A stretch of 64,000 nt of DNA, taken from NCBI GenBank assembly GCA_013176395.1, contig JABMLP010000006.1, forward strand, positions 1,054,001 through 1,118,000, written 5' to 3'. Origin of the DNA: Venturia oleaginea (Eukaryota; Ascomycota; Dothideomycetes; Venturiales; Venturiaceae). Below the pieces are notes generated by a model, which did no database searches, had not been told where the DNA came from, and saw nothing but the letters and a program-made list of their open reading frames with translations. Every line of letters starts with the position of its first letter. Position 1 is the first letter of the stretch. This document shows, piece by piece, positions 31,311 through 41,189 of the stretch. The position numbers and the translations under genes are program-made.

Positions 31311-31910
31311 GTGGTTCTTCGATGGATCCCGGCACACTCTGGCATCAAGGGCAACGAAGCGGCAGACAAAATGGCCAAAAGAAGTACCAAAGCAGGGAGC
31401 GCAGTGCCGTCAGAGATACGACTACGCTCAGCACTGATTAGGCAAGCAAAAAAGAGCTGTCAGCCAAGCAATAAACCACTACGAGGAGGGAGATTCACCA
31501 AATCTATCGATGCTGCTATCCCTGGAAAACACACGCGCACCATCTATAACCAGCTATCCAAAACAGAGGCCCAAACCCTAGCTCAATTACGGACGTCACA
31601 TTGCCGACTGAACAAGTACCTGAACCGAATCGGAGCGGTGGAGTCGCCATTGTGCGAAGAATGCGGAGTCGTGGAAAGCGTGCAGCATTTCCTACTCGAT
31701 TGCAAACGATGGAGCGAGCAACGACGGCTCTTAAGAGAAGCGACCGAACCAAGGAGCGACGTCTCCTATTTAGTAGGAGGCCGCTCAACACTTACAGACA
31801 GAAGAGGAGAGATGATTGATGGTCCAAAATGGACGCCAGATGTAGCAGCGGTGCGAGCGACAATTGCGTTCGTAGACGCTACAAAACGATTCAGCCGAGA
31901 GACGGAATAG
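31311..31910 (+). pseudogene. LINE (Tad1-like) pol 3' end: RNase H and Cys-rich tail
   Basis: 5'-truncated non-LTR retrotransposon. RWIPAHSGIKGNEAADKMAK is the C-terminal RNase H signature (His and Asp of the active site). Further down, LRTSHCRLNKYLNRIG and CEECGVVESVQHFLLDC form the terminal zinc-finger-like motif common in fungal LINEs with RNase H. The frame is open for 199 codons to TAG 31908. Reverse transcriptase is missing. No poly(A) tail is obvious within 300 bp. Confidence 0.85.
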
Positions 31911-32240
31911 TATCTAACGAAACCAACTCCGAGCATGTGGACTCACTCATTAAGATAGGATCCATGCAAGCAGCAATCCTAGATCCGACACCCCCTTTTT
32001 ACTAACCGCCAATCTCTGATCCTATCAGTCTATCGGTAGACGGTAAGTTGCGCCTTTCGTTTTTGTTGTTGTTTCTGGAGTTTTGGTCAATTTGAAAACA
32101 GAGTATGTTGGAAAGATACGTTATAAAATTTAAGGTTTGGACTTGGAATGAAGGGAGGGTTGACAGTGGGATATAATGTATAACAGAGAGTCGGTAGTGT
32201 CCCCCTGGAGCCATACTGGCCCGACGGGTGTATTGAATTC

Positions 32241-32259
32241 ATCCATCCATCCATCCATC
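32241..32259. repeat. (ATCC)n microsatellite
   Basis: ATCCATCCATCCATCCATC. Confidence 0.9.
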
Positions 32260-32516
32260 TACCTCTTAGTTAGCTCCTCATCCTTACAACTTCGCACATC
32301 CCATAGAATTCAAGTCATGCTTCCAAGTCAAGTCCAAGGTCAAACGTGACAATAAGACCCGTAATTACTGAGAAGCGAGGCTACCCCTTCCTTATTTAGC
32401 TAGTAGCCGGGGTAAATTACGTGGCTTTCGCTATTTACTGATATGTACGACGACACTCGTAAATATATAGCGGGTAAATATCGTTTCTCGCAGATAGCGC
32501 TATTGAAGCGGCTACC

Positions 32517-32770
32517 TGCCACGGTACGACCGCGAACAAGTCTCTCCCGCCGTTAGGGTGGCCCCACGGTACGTGATCAAGGCAGAACCGTAGTTCTGCC
32601 GAGGAAAGGTTTTAAAGCCTGCGTGGCTTTAACCAATTCGTAGTCCTTGAGCTACGTCCTGTCGTCAAACCTGCCTGTTGGTTTGCCTGCCAGTTCGTAT
32701 GTAGCCTGTTGAATGATACCTGTTCCTGCTGCTGCTCCTTCCTCCTGATACCCGAACCCGCCCCGTGACA
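32517..32770 (-). repeat. Solo LTR, inverted copy of 30186-30440
   Basis: Same LTR in opposite orientation with scattered differences; ends TGTCACGGGG and CGTACCGTGGCA on the minus strand. Its 3' flank reads GGTAGCC, as for the first copy, but the 5' flank (ATAGA on the minus strand) does not match, so no target duplication can be shown. Confidence 0.85.
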
Positions 32771-32891
32771 TCTATTGATCACGTCCCATAAACTTCGTGT
32801 TCTACGATTATGGTTTGTGTATCAACATGGACATTCTTCAAGTTTCGTAACTCACTAACTGACAAATCAACTGACTAACTGACTAATTGAC

Positions 32892-33027
32892 TGTCACGGA
32901 AGCGATAGAAGTAGTCACAAAGCACGTTGACAAGTGTTCGGCCGTACTAGCTATGAGCGAGCGTGATAGAAGTCATTGGTATTATCTTTATAAGAGTCAA
33001 GACATTGCGTGAAGAATCTAAGCACAG
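32892..33027. repeat. 234-bp solo LTR, first part (split by chromovirus)
   Basis: Starts TGTCACGGAAGCG. Together with 38609-38706 it makes 136 + 98 = 234 bp, exactly the length of the uninterrupted inverted copy at 45050-45283. Flanks are TTGAC and CTGAC, a target duplication with one change. The chromovirus duplicated CACAG at 33023-33027. Confidence 0.9.
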
Positions 33028-33203
33028 TATTACGGGACGGTAGCTGGAAAGACGCAGCATACTCGTAGCCAAAGATTGTTTAGATTCAGTTAAGGAGTGA
33101 AGGTATCTACAAACAGAGAACCTCAATGAGGTTCTTTCTCTATACTAGGCTCAATCAGGCTTAGGCTCTTAGCCTATACCAACCATGGGCCATGCCCATA
33201 ACA
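33028..33203 (-). repeat. 3' LTR of chromovirus copy 2
   Basis: 176 bp, one substitution (CCCATAACA against CCCACAACA) from the 5' LTR at 38428-38603. Confidence 0.96.
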
Positions 33204-33206
33204 TTA

Positions 33207-33217
33207 CCCCCCTCCTT
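33207..33217 (-). other. Polypurine tract of chromovirus
   Basis: AAGGAGGGGGG on the minus strand, three bases before the 3' LTR; the expected primer for plus-strand DNA synthesis. Confidence 0.8.
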
Positions 33218-36200
33218 ACCGGGTGTGCAGGACTAAAGAGGGTGTGGTAGGTGGGATAATCAAACAGACAAACGCCATACATCGCTTCTGCCAGCTTGTA
33301 GCAGATTCGAAGGCGCTGGCCACCGCTACTCGGTTTCTTCGGGCCCCTGTTTGAGCTCCTATATCTTCGCCGACACCGTCGCCCTTGCCATACTCTGCCT
33401 CGAAGCGGTCTAAGTCCTCGACTTCTGTGAATAATGAACGTGGCTGCCAATCGGGATCTGCATAGCCTTTCCATTTGATTAATAACTGACGAACCCAGCC
33501 TCGCCCAACCCGTTTCTTCTCTGCGCGAAGTATACGTTCTACTTCAAACTCAGCCTCTGTTTCTTCGGTTTGAGGCACTAATGGTGGCGGCTGGGTATCA
33601 TCGGATTCTTGTGAGGGCAGTGTGTCGGTTGCGGCTCGGCGGAGTAGGTCAACGTGGAAACGGTTATGGATACCACTTGGCAGGTCAGCCAGCTCGTATA
33701 CCATCGGGGAGATCTGGTTCTCGACAGTGTATTTGGCTTGCGTCCACGACAGTTTCTTTGATAGCTGCGGAGTATTGATATTCCTAAGGTTCAACCAGAC
33801 TTTGTCGCCCTTTTTTAACGTTTCGGCAGCTTGACGTGACCTGTTGGCGTCGTTCTCCATCTTCTGCTGGGACCAGGCCATCGCTGCCTGTGCATATTCT
33901 TGTGCCTCTTCTATTCGTTGCACAAAGGTCTCGGCATCGGCTGTTGGTGAGTTACTGGGTGAGATTCGTTGTACTTTCTGGATTGGTTCCGCATGGTAGC
34001 CGTGGGTTAGATAGAATGGACTCATCCCTGTGACTGAAGAGTCACGATTGTTCAGTGCTAACATAGCCGTAGGTAGTAGCGTTGGCCAGTCTAGTTGGGA
34101 GTATGCAATGAAGGCGCGGAGATAGCGTAGAACTTCCTGGTTCATACGCTCGGTCGCGCCATCGGTCTGTGGATGAAAGGCTGTAGAGAGTCTCTGCTCA
34201 ATCTTTGTAAGTTCGCAAAGCTTCCTCCAAAAACGACCTGTCCAATTGCTGCCTCTGTCCGACGTCAATGCCATGGGAAATCCGTGGTAGCGATAGTGGC
34301 ATTGTAAGAACCTTTTCGCGCACTCTTTGGCGCTCATTGTAGTCATAGCCTCCAACGTAACACTTTTGAGGAGGCGATCTGTGATAACCATGAGGTATTT
34401 TGGGCCGTTTTCCTCCGCGGGCAAATCAGTCATGAAATCGATTGATAGCTCGCTGTGGAAGCGGGCCGGGATTGGAAGTGGTTTCAGAAGACCTCGCTTC
34501 TTATCACGCCATATTCCTGTTCTCCCACATACGTCGCAATTACGTACAAACTGCCCGACTGTCTTGTATTATTGGGGCCAAAAGAAACTTCTGGATAGAA
34601 TCGCAAGCGTGCTATCTCTCCCTGGGTGTCCAGTAACATGGGAATCGTGAGTTTGTTGGACCAGCGTTGTTCGCAGCGGTTCCCAATCTGGTACCCATAG
34701 GATCCCTCTTCTCGTGACCGCGCCGTGGTCGTCTACTTCGCATTCGGGTAGCTGTACCGACAACTTGAGCTCTGGAGGAAAGGAACGTTCGCCAGTAACT
34801 ATAGCCGTATGAATAGCTTCGTGGGATTGGTCCTCTGCTATTGCGCGATCCCAGAGAAGTTGTAACTCTGGTTTCTCGAAAAGATCGCATCCTTTTGCAA
34901 CTGACCGGTTTTGACCGTACCTAGTAGTGGACCGGTGTTGACCGTTTTCGGCAGTCAGCTGGTGTCGACCGTCCAGTCCAGTATTTTGCTGGGGCTCCCG
35001 TATAACGTCCCATGTACTATTGGATGTATTCGGTGTATTGAATGGGCAGATAAGGGCTTGTATTGCGATTGTTTCGGTCGTCCTCTCGGAAAGAGGAGGA
35101 AGCCATTCGTCCTTGATCAACTGGGCCACTCGCCCTTGTAGTCTCTCGTCGTTCTTGTCATGTGGCATATCCTGATGTCTTCTTGATAGTGCGTCTGGTC
35201 TTTGCGCTAGTTTTCCGGCGCGAAATTCCAGCTGGAATTGGTACTCAGATAGAATTAGCGACCATCTTGCTTGTCTCTCTGACAAACGCTGCGCTGTCAT
35301 AAAGTAGCGGAGATTCTTGTGATCGGTAAGGACTTTGAAAGGTGCTGCAACACTGCGCAGTTCTCCTCTCCAGTGTTCAATGGACTTGATTACTGCCAGT
35401 AATTCTTTATCGTGGATCTCGTAGTTACATTCAGCCGCAGTGAGCTTGCGGGAGAAGTATGCTACTGGTCGTAGTTTTCCTTTCATATCCTTCTGCGACA
35501 ACGTGCCTCCCAGCGCGTAGCCAGAGCAGTCGCACTCGAGTACCGTATCCAGGTCTGGATTCCAGTGAGCCAGTATTGGGGCGGAGATGAATAGCTCCTT
35601 CAAGACTTGAAAGGCGTTCTCATGTTCTTTGTTCCAGACAAAAGCGACGGCCTTCCGTGTTAACTTGATTAAGGGGTCGGAGAGCTCTGAGAAGTTGTCG
35701 ATGAAGTCTCGGTAGAAATTTGCAAAGCCTAGGAAGGAGCGTACGCCTGTGACATTGACTGGAGCCTCCCATTCTTTAATCGCGGCAACTTTCTCTGGGT
35801 CGACTTTGATCCCTTCTCCTGCAGTGATAATGAACCCCAGATATTTGACCTCCTGAACAGCAAACTCGCACTTGCTTAAGTCTAGCCGAAGTCCAGCAGT
35901 CTTGAGCTTGGCAAGAATTTGGTTAACCTTAACCATGTGATCCAGATAGTCGCCGTCGCTCCATATCAAGACATCGTCCATGTAGGCTGAACAGCAGATA
36001 TCTAGGGATTCCCGTAGGACTCTGTTGATGTATCGTTGAAAGCTCGCGGGTGCGCCAGCTAGTCCGAAGGGGGTAACTAGCCATTCGAATAGTCCAAATC
36101 GAGTGCGAAAAGCCGTTTTCCACTCATCGCCGTGCTTGATGCGGAGCCGATGAAATGCCGCTCTGACGTCAAGTTTGGTGTACCAACGCGCTGTTGCTAG

Positions 36201-36473
36201 ATTTCGTAGGGTTTCTCGGATTAGTGGCAATGGGTAGCGGTCCGATCGAGTGATTCGATTCAGTGCCCGATAGTCTACACACATCCGAATGCCTCCACCT
36301 GGTTTCCTTACAAATAAGACTGGGGCTGCCGCTGGTGAGTTGCTGGCGCGTATCCAGCCCTTGTCCATATAGTCCGAAAGTGTTTTTCGTAGGACTAATA
36401 GCTCTTCCCTCGACATGCCGTATAATGGGCCCCAAGGAACTTCTGCCTCGCGACCTTGTTCATCTCGTATCAA
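33216..36473 (-). pseudogene. Chromovirus pol: RT, RNase H, integrase, chromodomain; one stop
   Basis: One frame from 36473 down to 33216. Reverse transcriptase has TKLDVRAAFH and SAYMDDVLIW. RNase H shows LECDCSGYALGG, YEIHDKELLAVI and VLTDHKNLRYF. The integrase zinc domain starts HDSHVTGHPG and ends CDVCGRTG; the DDE core follows (VITDRLLKSV, LTSDRGSNWTG, and Glu in TDGATERMNQ). The C-terminus has a chromodomain (EFEVERIL ... LIKWKGYADPDWQP). A TAA at 34569-34571, just after SFFWPQ, splits the zinc domain; the same frame continues directly, so the break is one codon. No ATG opens the frame. Confidence 0.92.
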
Positions 36474-36588
36474 TTCGATAACGTGATCGCGACCCTCTTG
36501 ATGGGGCGCGATCTCTCCGTCTTCGTCGTCGAGAAAGGCATCAGCATGCTCTGCTATTTCTTCTGGTATCTCTTGTCGGATTTCTTCC

Positions 36589-37290
36589 TCAGTCTTTCTG
36601 TTTTCTTTCTGCTAACTTGCTTAGGGCCTTGTTGATATTCGACATCGAGATAGCCAGCACTTGTGTACCATCCGGTCCATCTCTTCTTAACCGTCGCTGG
36701 GCCCTTCCAACAATAGCTGCAAATACAGATCCTGACACTAGACAAGCCGCCCGCACGTGAGCGAGCCGGTCTCGCGCTTTGGTGTTCTGTTCTAGCCACC
36801 CCTTTTCTCTTACCGTGATGCGCTGGGATCCTTGACCAATAAGCAGCTTTCTCTTAGCTGCTATATATCGCACCCAGTTTCTCTCTGCCCATGCCTTGCC
36901 TAGGATAATAGGGAAGCTCAATCCTTTCACTATATACCCATAGACTCGCTCTGCTCGACCATCAATGTCGATCGTAGCGTAGGTCATGTGCGTAATACGG
37001 AGGTCTTCTCCGTTCTCGTGGCTCTCTTTAGCCAGTGCCAATTGTTTGGTGTCAATTGGGATGCGCGGTAGACGATGTGTTTGGACACTCTTCTCGCTGA
37101 AAGCAGCATAAGGGAGGCAGCCGTTATCAAAGAAGGATTCGGTGAAAGAAGTTCCATTGATCAAGGTATCTATCAAGAAGGGTGTACTTTCCATCCTATC
37201 CTTTGCTGCTTTGATTTCTCTTATGCCTAGTAGCTTTGTAATGTCTTCGCCATGTACATCTACTTCAGACCCTCGTGCGCGACGATGCAC
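36589..37290 (-). CDS. Chromovirus protease-region frame (copy 2)
   Basis: Same 233-codon frame as at 1058-1759. FFDNGCLPYAAF is the probable active site and FPIILGKAW the ILG block. It begins without ATG, in the -1 frame relative to gag, and ends at a TGA beyond which pol continues in the +1 frame. Confidence 0.75.
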   Translation of the reverse strand: MHRRARGSEVDVHGEDITKLLGIREIKAAKDRMESTPFLIDTLINGTSFTESFFDNGCLPYAAFSEKSVQTHRLPRIPIDTKQLALAKESHENGEDLRITHMTYATIDIDGRAERVYGYIVKGLSFPIILGKAWAERNWVRYIAAKRKLLIGQGSQRITVREKGWLEQNTKARDRLAHVRAACLVSGSVFAAIVGRAQRRLRRDGPDGTQVLAISMSNINKALSKLAERKQKD

Positions 37291-37298
37291 AAGGGTAG

Positions 37299-38393
37299 CT
37301 AGTTTTCCGACTCTGATGAGGCTTCCTGTAGGGAGTCATCGGTATGCTGTGTGATTACCGCAGTGACCTGAGTCTTTGGACGTGTTGCTGGTCGGAATTC
37401 GCATACGTTCGGGTGGTGCTTGGGCTTCTTACAGCGCCCGCATTTGCCCGCTTGTATAAGTGCCAAGAACTCTGTTTGGGATCGCCATTTCGCTCTAGGT
37501 CGTCGGTCCTTCTTCGCATCCTTTCCGAGTGTATCGACCCGAGCTATCAGTGCTGCGATCTGCGCTGAAAGGGCGTTGATGCCAGTCATTTCGACATCGC
37601 CTTCTGCGTCACGACTGACTGTTTGGGGTGATTGTGGCCTCCCTCGAGTCGTTGGCGTCTCCTTATCCGTACTTGGATAGCGGCGTTGGTGGGATAGAGC
37701 CTCTGTCTTCGTCGCGAAGTACTGTACATCTTTTACGTAAGTGTCGTAGTCGTCCCTGGACAATCGCACTGATTTCAAGGTCTGTTGGAGGGAGTAGTTG
37801 AGCGCGTTGTTCATGATAGTGATCTTTGAGGCTCTTTGCGGCGCTAGGGATCCAGCTTGCGATGTCAGTTGTTCGAACTGCTGGCGGAAGTCTTCGAACG
37901 GTTGTCTGCTGCCTTGGCTAATCTTGTTCAGCTCGTCGAGAGCTTTAGCTTCCGCTTCATGATCTAAGAACTTGTCGTCCATATGCTTGATAAAGGACTC
38001 GGGTTCGTAGTTGTCATGTTGCTCTCCATTGCTTAGCCATTGGATGACGCGTTGTTGTTTCTCTGTCGGAAGCCCGTTGAAGATGTTCGCGCATATTCCT
38101 TGATTGCTTCCAAGCTTCCCATTTTCAACAGTGATTTTTGTCTTGATCTGCCATCTGAACAGCGTGTAGTTGTCTCTTTTCCCGTCCCATTTAGGCCATG
38201 CAATAGCTTTTGCACCGGTGTTCCCATCAACACTGACTGCGGTCAGAGCTGCCACCAATTGTTGTACGGTGTCAGGCGAATTTGCTCGAGCCATTGAGAG
38301 TTTGTCGATTCCTTGCGTAATGCTCGCGATTGGGTCGTCGTCGGTAGTAGGGGTGTAGGTTGTAGGAGTCGATAGGGTACTGTTGCTACGCAT
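37299..38393 (-). CDS. Chromovirus Gag (copy 2)
   Basis: 364 residues from the first ATG (38393). Same domains as copy 1: capsid-like centre and CCHC knuckle CGRCKKPKHHPNVC near the C-terminus. Leader from the LTR to this ATG is only 34 nt. Apparently intact. Confidence 0.9.
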   Translation of the reverse strand: MRSNSTLSTPTTYTPTTDDDPIASITQGIDKLSMARANSPDTVQQLVAALTAVSVDGNTGAKAIAWPKWDGKRDNYTLFRWQIKTKITVENGKLGSNQGICANIFNGLPTEKQQRVIQWLSNGEQHDNYEPESFIKHMDDKFLDHEAEAKALDELNKISQGSRQPFEDFRQQFEQLTSQAGSLAPQRASKITIMNNALNYSLQQTLKSVRLSRDDYDTYVKDVQYFATKTEALSHQRRYPSTDKETPTTRGRPQSPQTVSRDAEGDVEMTGINALSAQIAALIARVDTLGKDAKKDRRPRAKWRSQTEFLALIQAGKCGRCKKPKHHPNVCEFRPATRPKTQVTAVITQHTDDSLQEASSESEN

Positions 38394-38416
38394 CAAGTAC
38401 ACCTAGGTTTGTAAAG

Positions 38417-38427
38417 AACTGAATCTA
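38417..38427 (-). other. Primer-binding site, self-priming type (11 nt)
   Basis: On the element strand TAGATTCAGTT directly follows the 5' LTR. Its exact reverse complement, AACTGAATCTA, lies in the LTR at 38491-38481. Complementarity is exactly 11 nt with mismatches on both sides. No match to a common tRNA 3' end is obvious. This is the layout of Tf1/sushi-group elements, where the 5' end of the transcript folds back as primer. The same pair exists in copy 1. Confidence 0.8.
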
Positions 38428-38603
38428 TATTACGGGACGGTAGCTGGAAAGACGCAGCATACTCGTAGCCAAAGATTGTTTAGATTCAGTTAAGGAGTGA
38501 AGGTATCTACAAACAGAGAACCTCAATGAGGTTCTTTCTCTATACTAGGCTCAATCAGGCTTAGGCTCTTAGCCTATACCAACCATGGGCCATGCCCACA
38601 ACA
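38428..38603 (-). repeat. 5' LTR of chromovirus copy 2
   Basis: 176 bp. If the self-priming reading is right, transcription starts at 38491, giving U3 of 112 nt (38603-38492) and R-U5 of 64 nt. U3 contains the hairpin GAACCTCAATGAGGTTC and a TATA-like TAGTATAG. Confidence 0.95.
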
Positions 38604-38608
38604 CACAG

Positions 38609-38706
38609 TGGAGGAATCGCGAGTTAGGTAAGGGATTCCTCGGTTTGTGCGCTAGAATCACGTGTATACCAGCTCATGGTAACACTCTCAGTGTCACTCC
38701 GTGACA
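38609..38706. repeat. 234-bp solo LTR, second part
   Basis: Continues the LTR begun at 32892-33027 and ends ACTCCGTGACA, followed by CTGAC. Confidence 0.9.
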
Positions 38707-39271
38707 CTGACCAAGTAGATCAAGTAACGCCCGTAATTCTGGTAATCCAAGGCCAAGGACCTGGACATAACTATTCTAGAAGCTTTTAGGCTATATGTAG
38801 TGAATCGAGCCTTCCGAGCCTTTCTAGCAGAGATTTTTCCGTATTTGAGGGGTAAAAATTAACTGATCTACGCGTGTCAGCTAGGCTTTACTGTGGGGAA
38901 GAGCTCTTAGAATCACTTAGCTACTGTATATATAGTAATCTCATTCTAACCTAAGGGACGCGATACCCCATTGGAGCCCACGGATTGCTTTCTGTCAAAC
39001 TAAGGTTTCGGATTAGATTATACGGTAGCCAATTATAAACTCCTTCTTTGCATGTTAATGCACAAAGTACAACGATTGGCTTCTAGAGTAAGTTGTCCAA
39101 TATAAGCATGTGCTATCCTTCTTAGCCTCTACTTATTAAGCCAAGGACAACAACTGAGAACGGCCGCAGTTATATAGAAGATGTATATATAAGTATGGCC
39201 ATGACAGCATAAGGTTGTTCATTAGCCCCAATCGATCCATCCTCCCCTTCAATCTATTCAGACTTCCAACA
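38707..39271. other. Intergenic with a MITE relic
   Basis: About 38866-38930 is an inverted, diverged match to the interior of the repeat at 28673-28918. TATATATAA at 39184-39192 is a plausible TATA box for the following small gene. Nothing else recognised. Confidence 0.5.
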
Positions 39272-39500
39272 ATGCATTTCCTACCCACTACCTTCGTAAG
39301 CCTTATCTTTTTCCAAGGTATTGCAGCTCAGTTCTGTAGCCTGCCACCTACAGGCAAGCCACCTGCGGGTTGTAACTTTGAACCAGTACGTTCCTATATC
39401 CCTCCATCTACAAAGACCTGGGCTAACTTGATAGTAGTGTAAAAACACATATAGAGACCCACTGGGGGCCTGTAAATCCGGCGTATTATCTCTCTTCTAA
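39272..39500 (+). CDS. Candidate small secreted Cys-rich protein (58 aa, 2 exons)
   Basis: ATG 39272 opens a signal-peptide-like start (MHFLPTTFVSLIFFQGIAAQ). Exon 1 is 39272-39385; intron 39386-39437 is 52 bp with GTACGT donor, GCTAAC branch site and TAG acceptor; exon 2 39438-39500 ends in TAA. The spliced product has four Cys in the mature part (FCSL, GCNF, PCKN, ACKS) and is about 38 residues after cleavage. A TATA box lies about 85 bp upstream. Small secreted Cys-rich proteins are often effectors or antimicrobial peptides; here that is inference. Confidence 0.55.
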
Positions 39501-40519
39501 CTTTATACTTTTCTCGAGTCGATCAGCTAATGAGATGAGTAGTGCAAAGGCTCAACTGTTTATGATTGCTGTCAGGGATCCTTGTATTGTCACAACTAAA
39601 ACGGGAAAGAATAAAGTGAGGCTTATACCTTAATCTCTTGTCACTGGTTCTAGATATTGATTTGTAGTAGTCTGTTGGGACGAGAATTGAGCTATGACTT
39701 GGGGGATTAATCGAGCTTTGCTTATCTGAACTGAGAAGGCAGTAGCGAGTTCGTCATACTAGCCGAACAATCATGGATACCGAGTTTTCTCATTCCCTGG
39801 CTGTTCTGAACATTCCCAAAAGTATAGCTAGAAGTCTACTAGTTATCATTGAAATCGATCTGTCGATCTACAAGAAGCTTTGCTGTCGCGAGAGTGTTAT
39901 GAAGTAGCTCTGATTATGCTGTATTCCAAACATCCTCTCTTTACTCTTTCTTTCCTAGTTACGACACATTTTACAAGCTATACGGCTCGGGATTGGTACG
40001 TAGGTTGGTTCGAGAGACGGAAGGGGTTCCTCGGCCGGTGGGAGTGTCTAGTACTTGCTGACAATAGCTCTGTCGATATGCTGATAGAACAATTCGAAGG
40101 AGTCGCGGGTAGATTCTGTCCTTGAGGGTAGTTGACTCTCTTTGGAGCTGAGATAGAAATGAAGCTCAGAAATGAGGATGCCCGATTCTTCCCTGGGTGC
40201 TTGGGCAGCTCCAGCCAGCCACAACCATCGATTTAGTCCCGAAAATCACCTCATCTCACCTTTTTAACCTTGGCTTCTTCTTTGGGGCTCAAGCGGAAAT
40301 AGAATGGTAACGCTATCGAATATCAGCGATTGAACCGGTTCTTGGGAAATCATCTTACACTACCGACAACTTTGAGGCGCGTTGTTATGGTAACGAGGCC
40401 CACTCCAACACACGCCTTCTGTTTATCTTCGCGACCATCAACGATTGAACTGCTTCAGGTGAATCTCCTCCATCACCTCAAATTATAGGTCGTACTAATG
40501 CTTGTTATGGAACACCAAG
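39501..40519. other. No supported gene
   Basis: An 81-codon frame at 39880-40125 without ATG start or recognisable motif is the largest; I do not call it. Confidence 0.45.
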
Positions 40520-40918
40520 ATGGCTTCCAAGATCCAAAGCTTGAAGAGGAAAATCCCCTTCGACGACATGAACAACAGAACGAACAAGAGGCCCGCCCTC
40601 ATTATCGATAGATCCTCTGATTTGCTCTTCTTACCCCTTGAGCTTCGACAAAAGATTTTCTACTTCACGCACGACTTCGAGATCGGCATCGTGGGCAAGT
40701 GTCACAGGGTATCGTCGATGTGGGAACAGCACCAAGACAATAAACGTCTATACGCCAAGAAAAGATTGCTGTTCCTGAAGCAGGCAGAGATTTTACGCAA
40801 GGTACACCCAACTTCCAGCGCAGACTTGGTGTTTGTCTGTTACCAGTGGGAGAAGGAGATTGACCATCTGCTTGATCAGAGTGAGGAGGGATCCTGGGTG
40901 GTGAGCGTGGTTGGTTGA
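40520..40918 (+). CDS. Small LPREL-family protein, intact (132 aa)
   Basis: ATG 40520. A basic leader (LKRKIPFDD, NRTNKRPA) precedes motif 1 LLFLPLELRQKIFYFTHDF. Motif 2 is weaker: SSADLVFVCYQWEKE, with the Asp, Val and Trp kept. Compact and open to TGA 40916. Function unknown. Confidence 0.7.
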   Translation: MASKIQSLKRKIPFDDMNNRTNKRPALIIDRSSDLLFLPLELRQKIFYFTHDFEIGIVGKCHRVSSMWEQHQDNKRLYAKKRLLFLKQAEILRKVHPTSSADLVFVCYQWEKEIDHLLDQSEEGSWVVSVVG

Positions 40919-41189
40919 GATTGGGTTGCTAAGGCTGGTGAAGGAATTGGGACCGGCTGTTAATTTGGAGTGGGATTTGCCATAAATGGAACAGTTGTCT
41001 ACCATAAAGAAAGTTTTAACATATGCCAGTGTTCCAGGACCGCATGGTCGTAACTGATAAATCGTGAACTCGAAACCCTCGTCCACAACAAAGTCAACCT
41101 GACTCCGCCCTTTCGAGGCAGGATAGTAAGTTGCCTTCCATTCTTCACCCTGTTCTCATACTGACGAATCTGTGAGTAGCATCACCACC

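Larger units (their letters stand above)
33028..38603 (-). mobile_element. Complete Ty3/Gypsy chromovirus, copy 2 (5576 bp)
   Basis: Full element on the minus strand with two 176-bp LTRs that differ at one base, flanked by CACAG (33023-33027, 38604-38608). Order: 5' LTR, 11-nt primer site, gag, protease frame, reverse transcriptase/RNase H, integrase with chromodomain, polypurine tract, 3' LTR. It is inserted in a solo LTR. LTR identity shows recent insertion. One in-frame stop interrupts pol at the start of integrase. Confidence 0.97.

Noticed and set aside
30186..32770. A single 2.6-kb transposon with 255-bp terminal inverted repeats
   Set aside because: The left unit has its own TG...CA ends and its own GGTAG duplication on both sides, which identifies it as an independent solo LTR.
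39880..40125. 81-codon frame rich in aromatic residues
   Set aside because: No ATG at its start, no motif shared with the family and no splice context that joins it to a neighbour.
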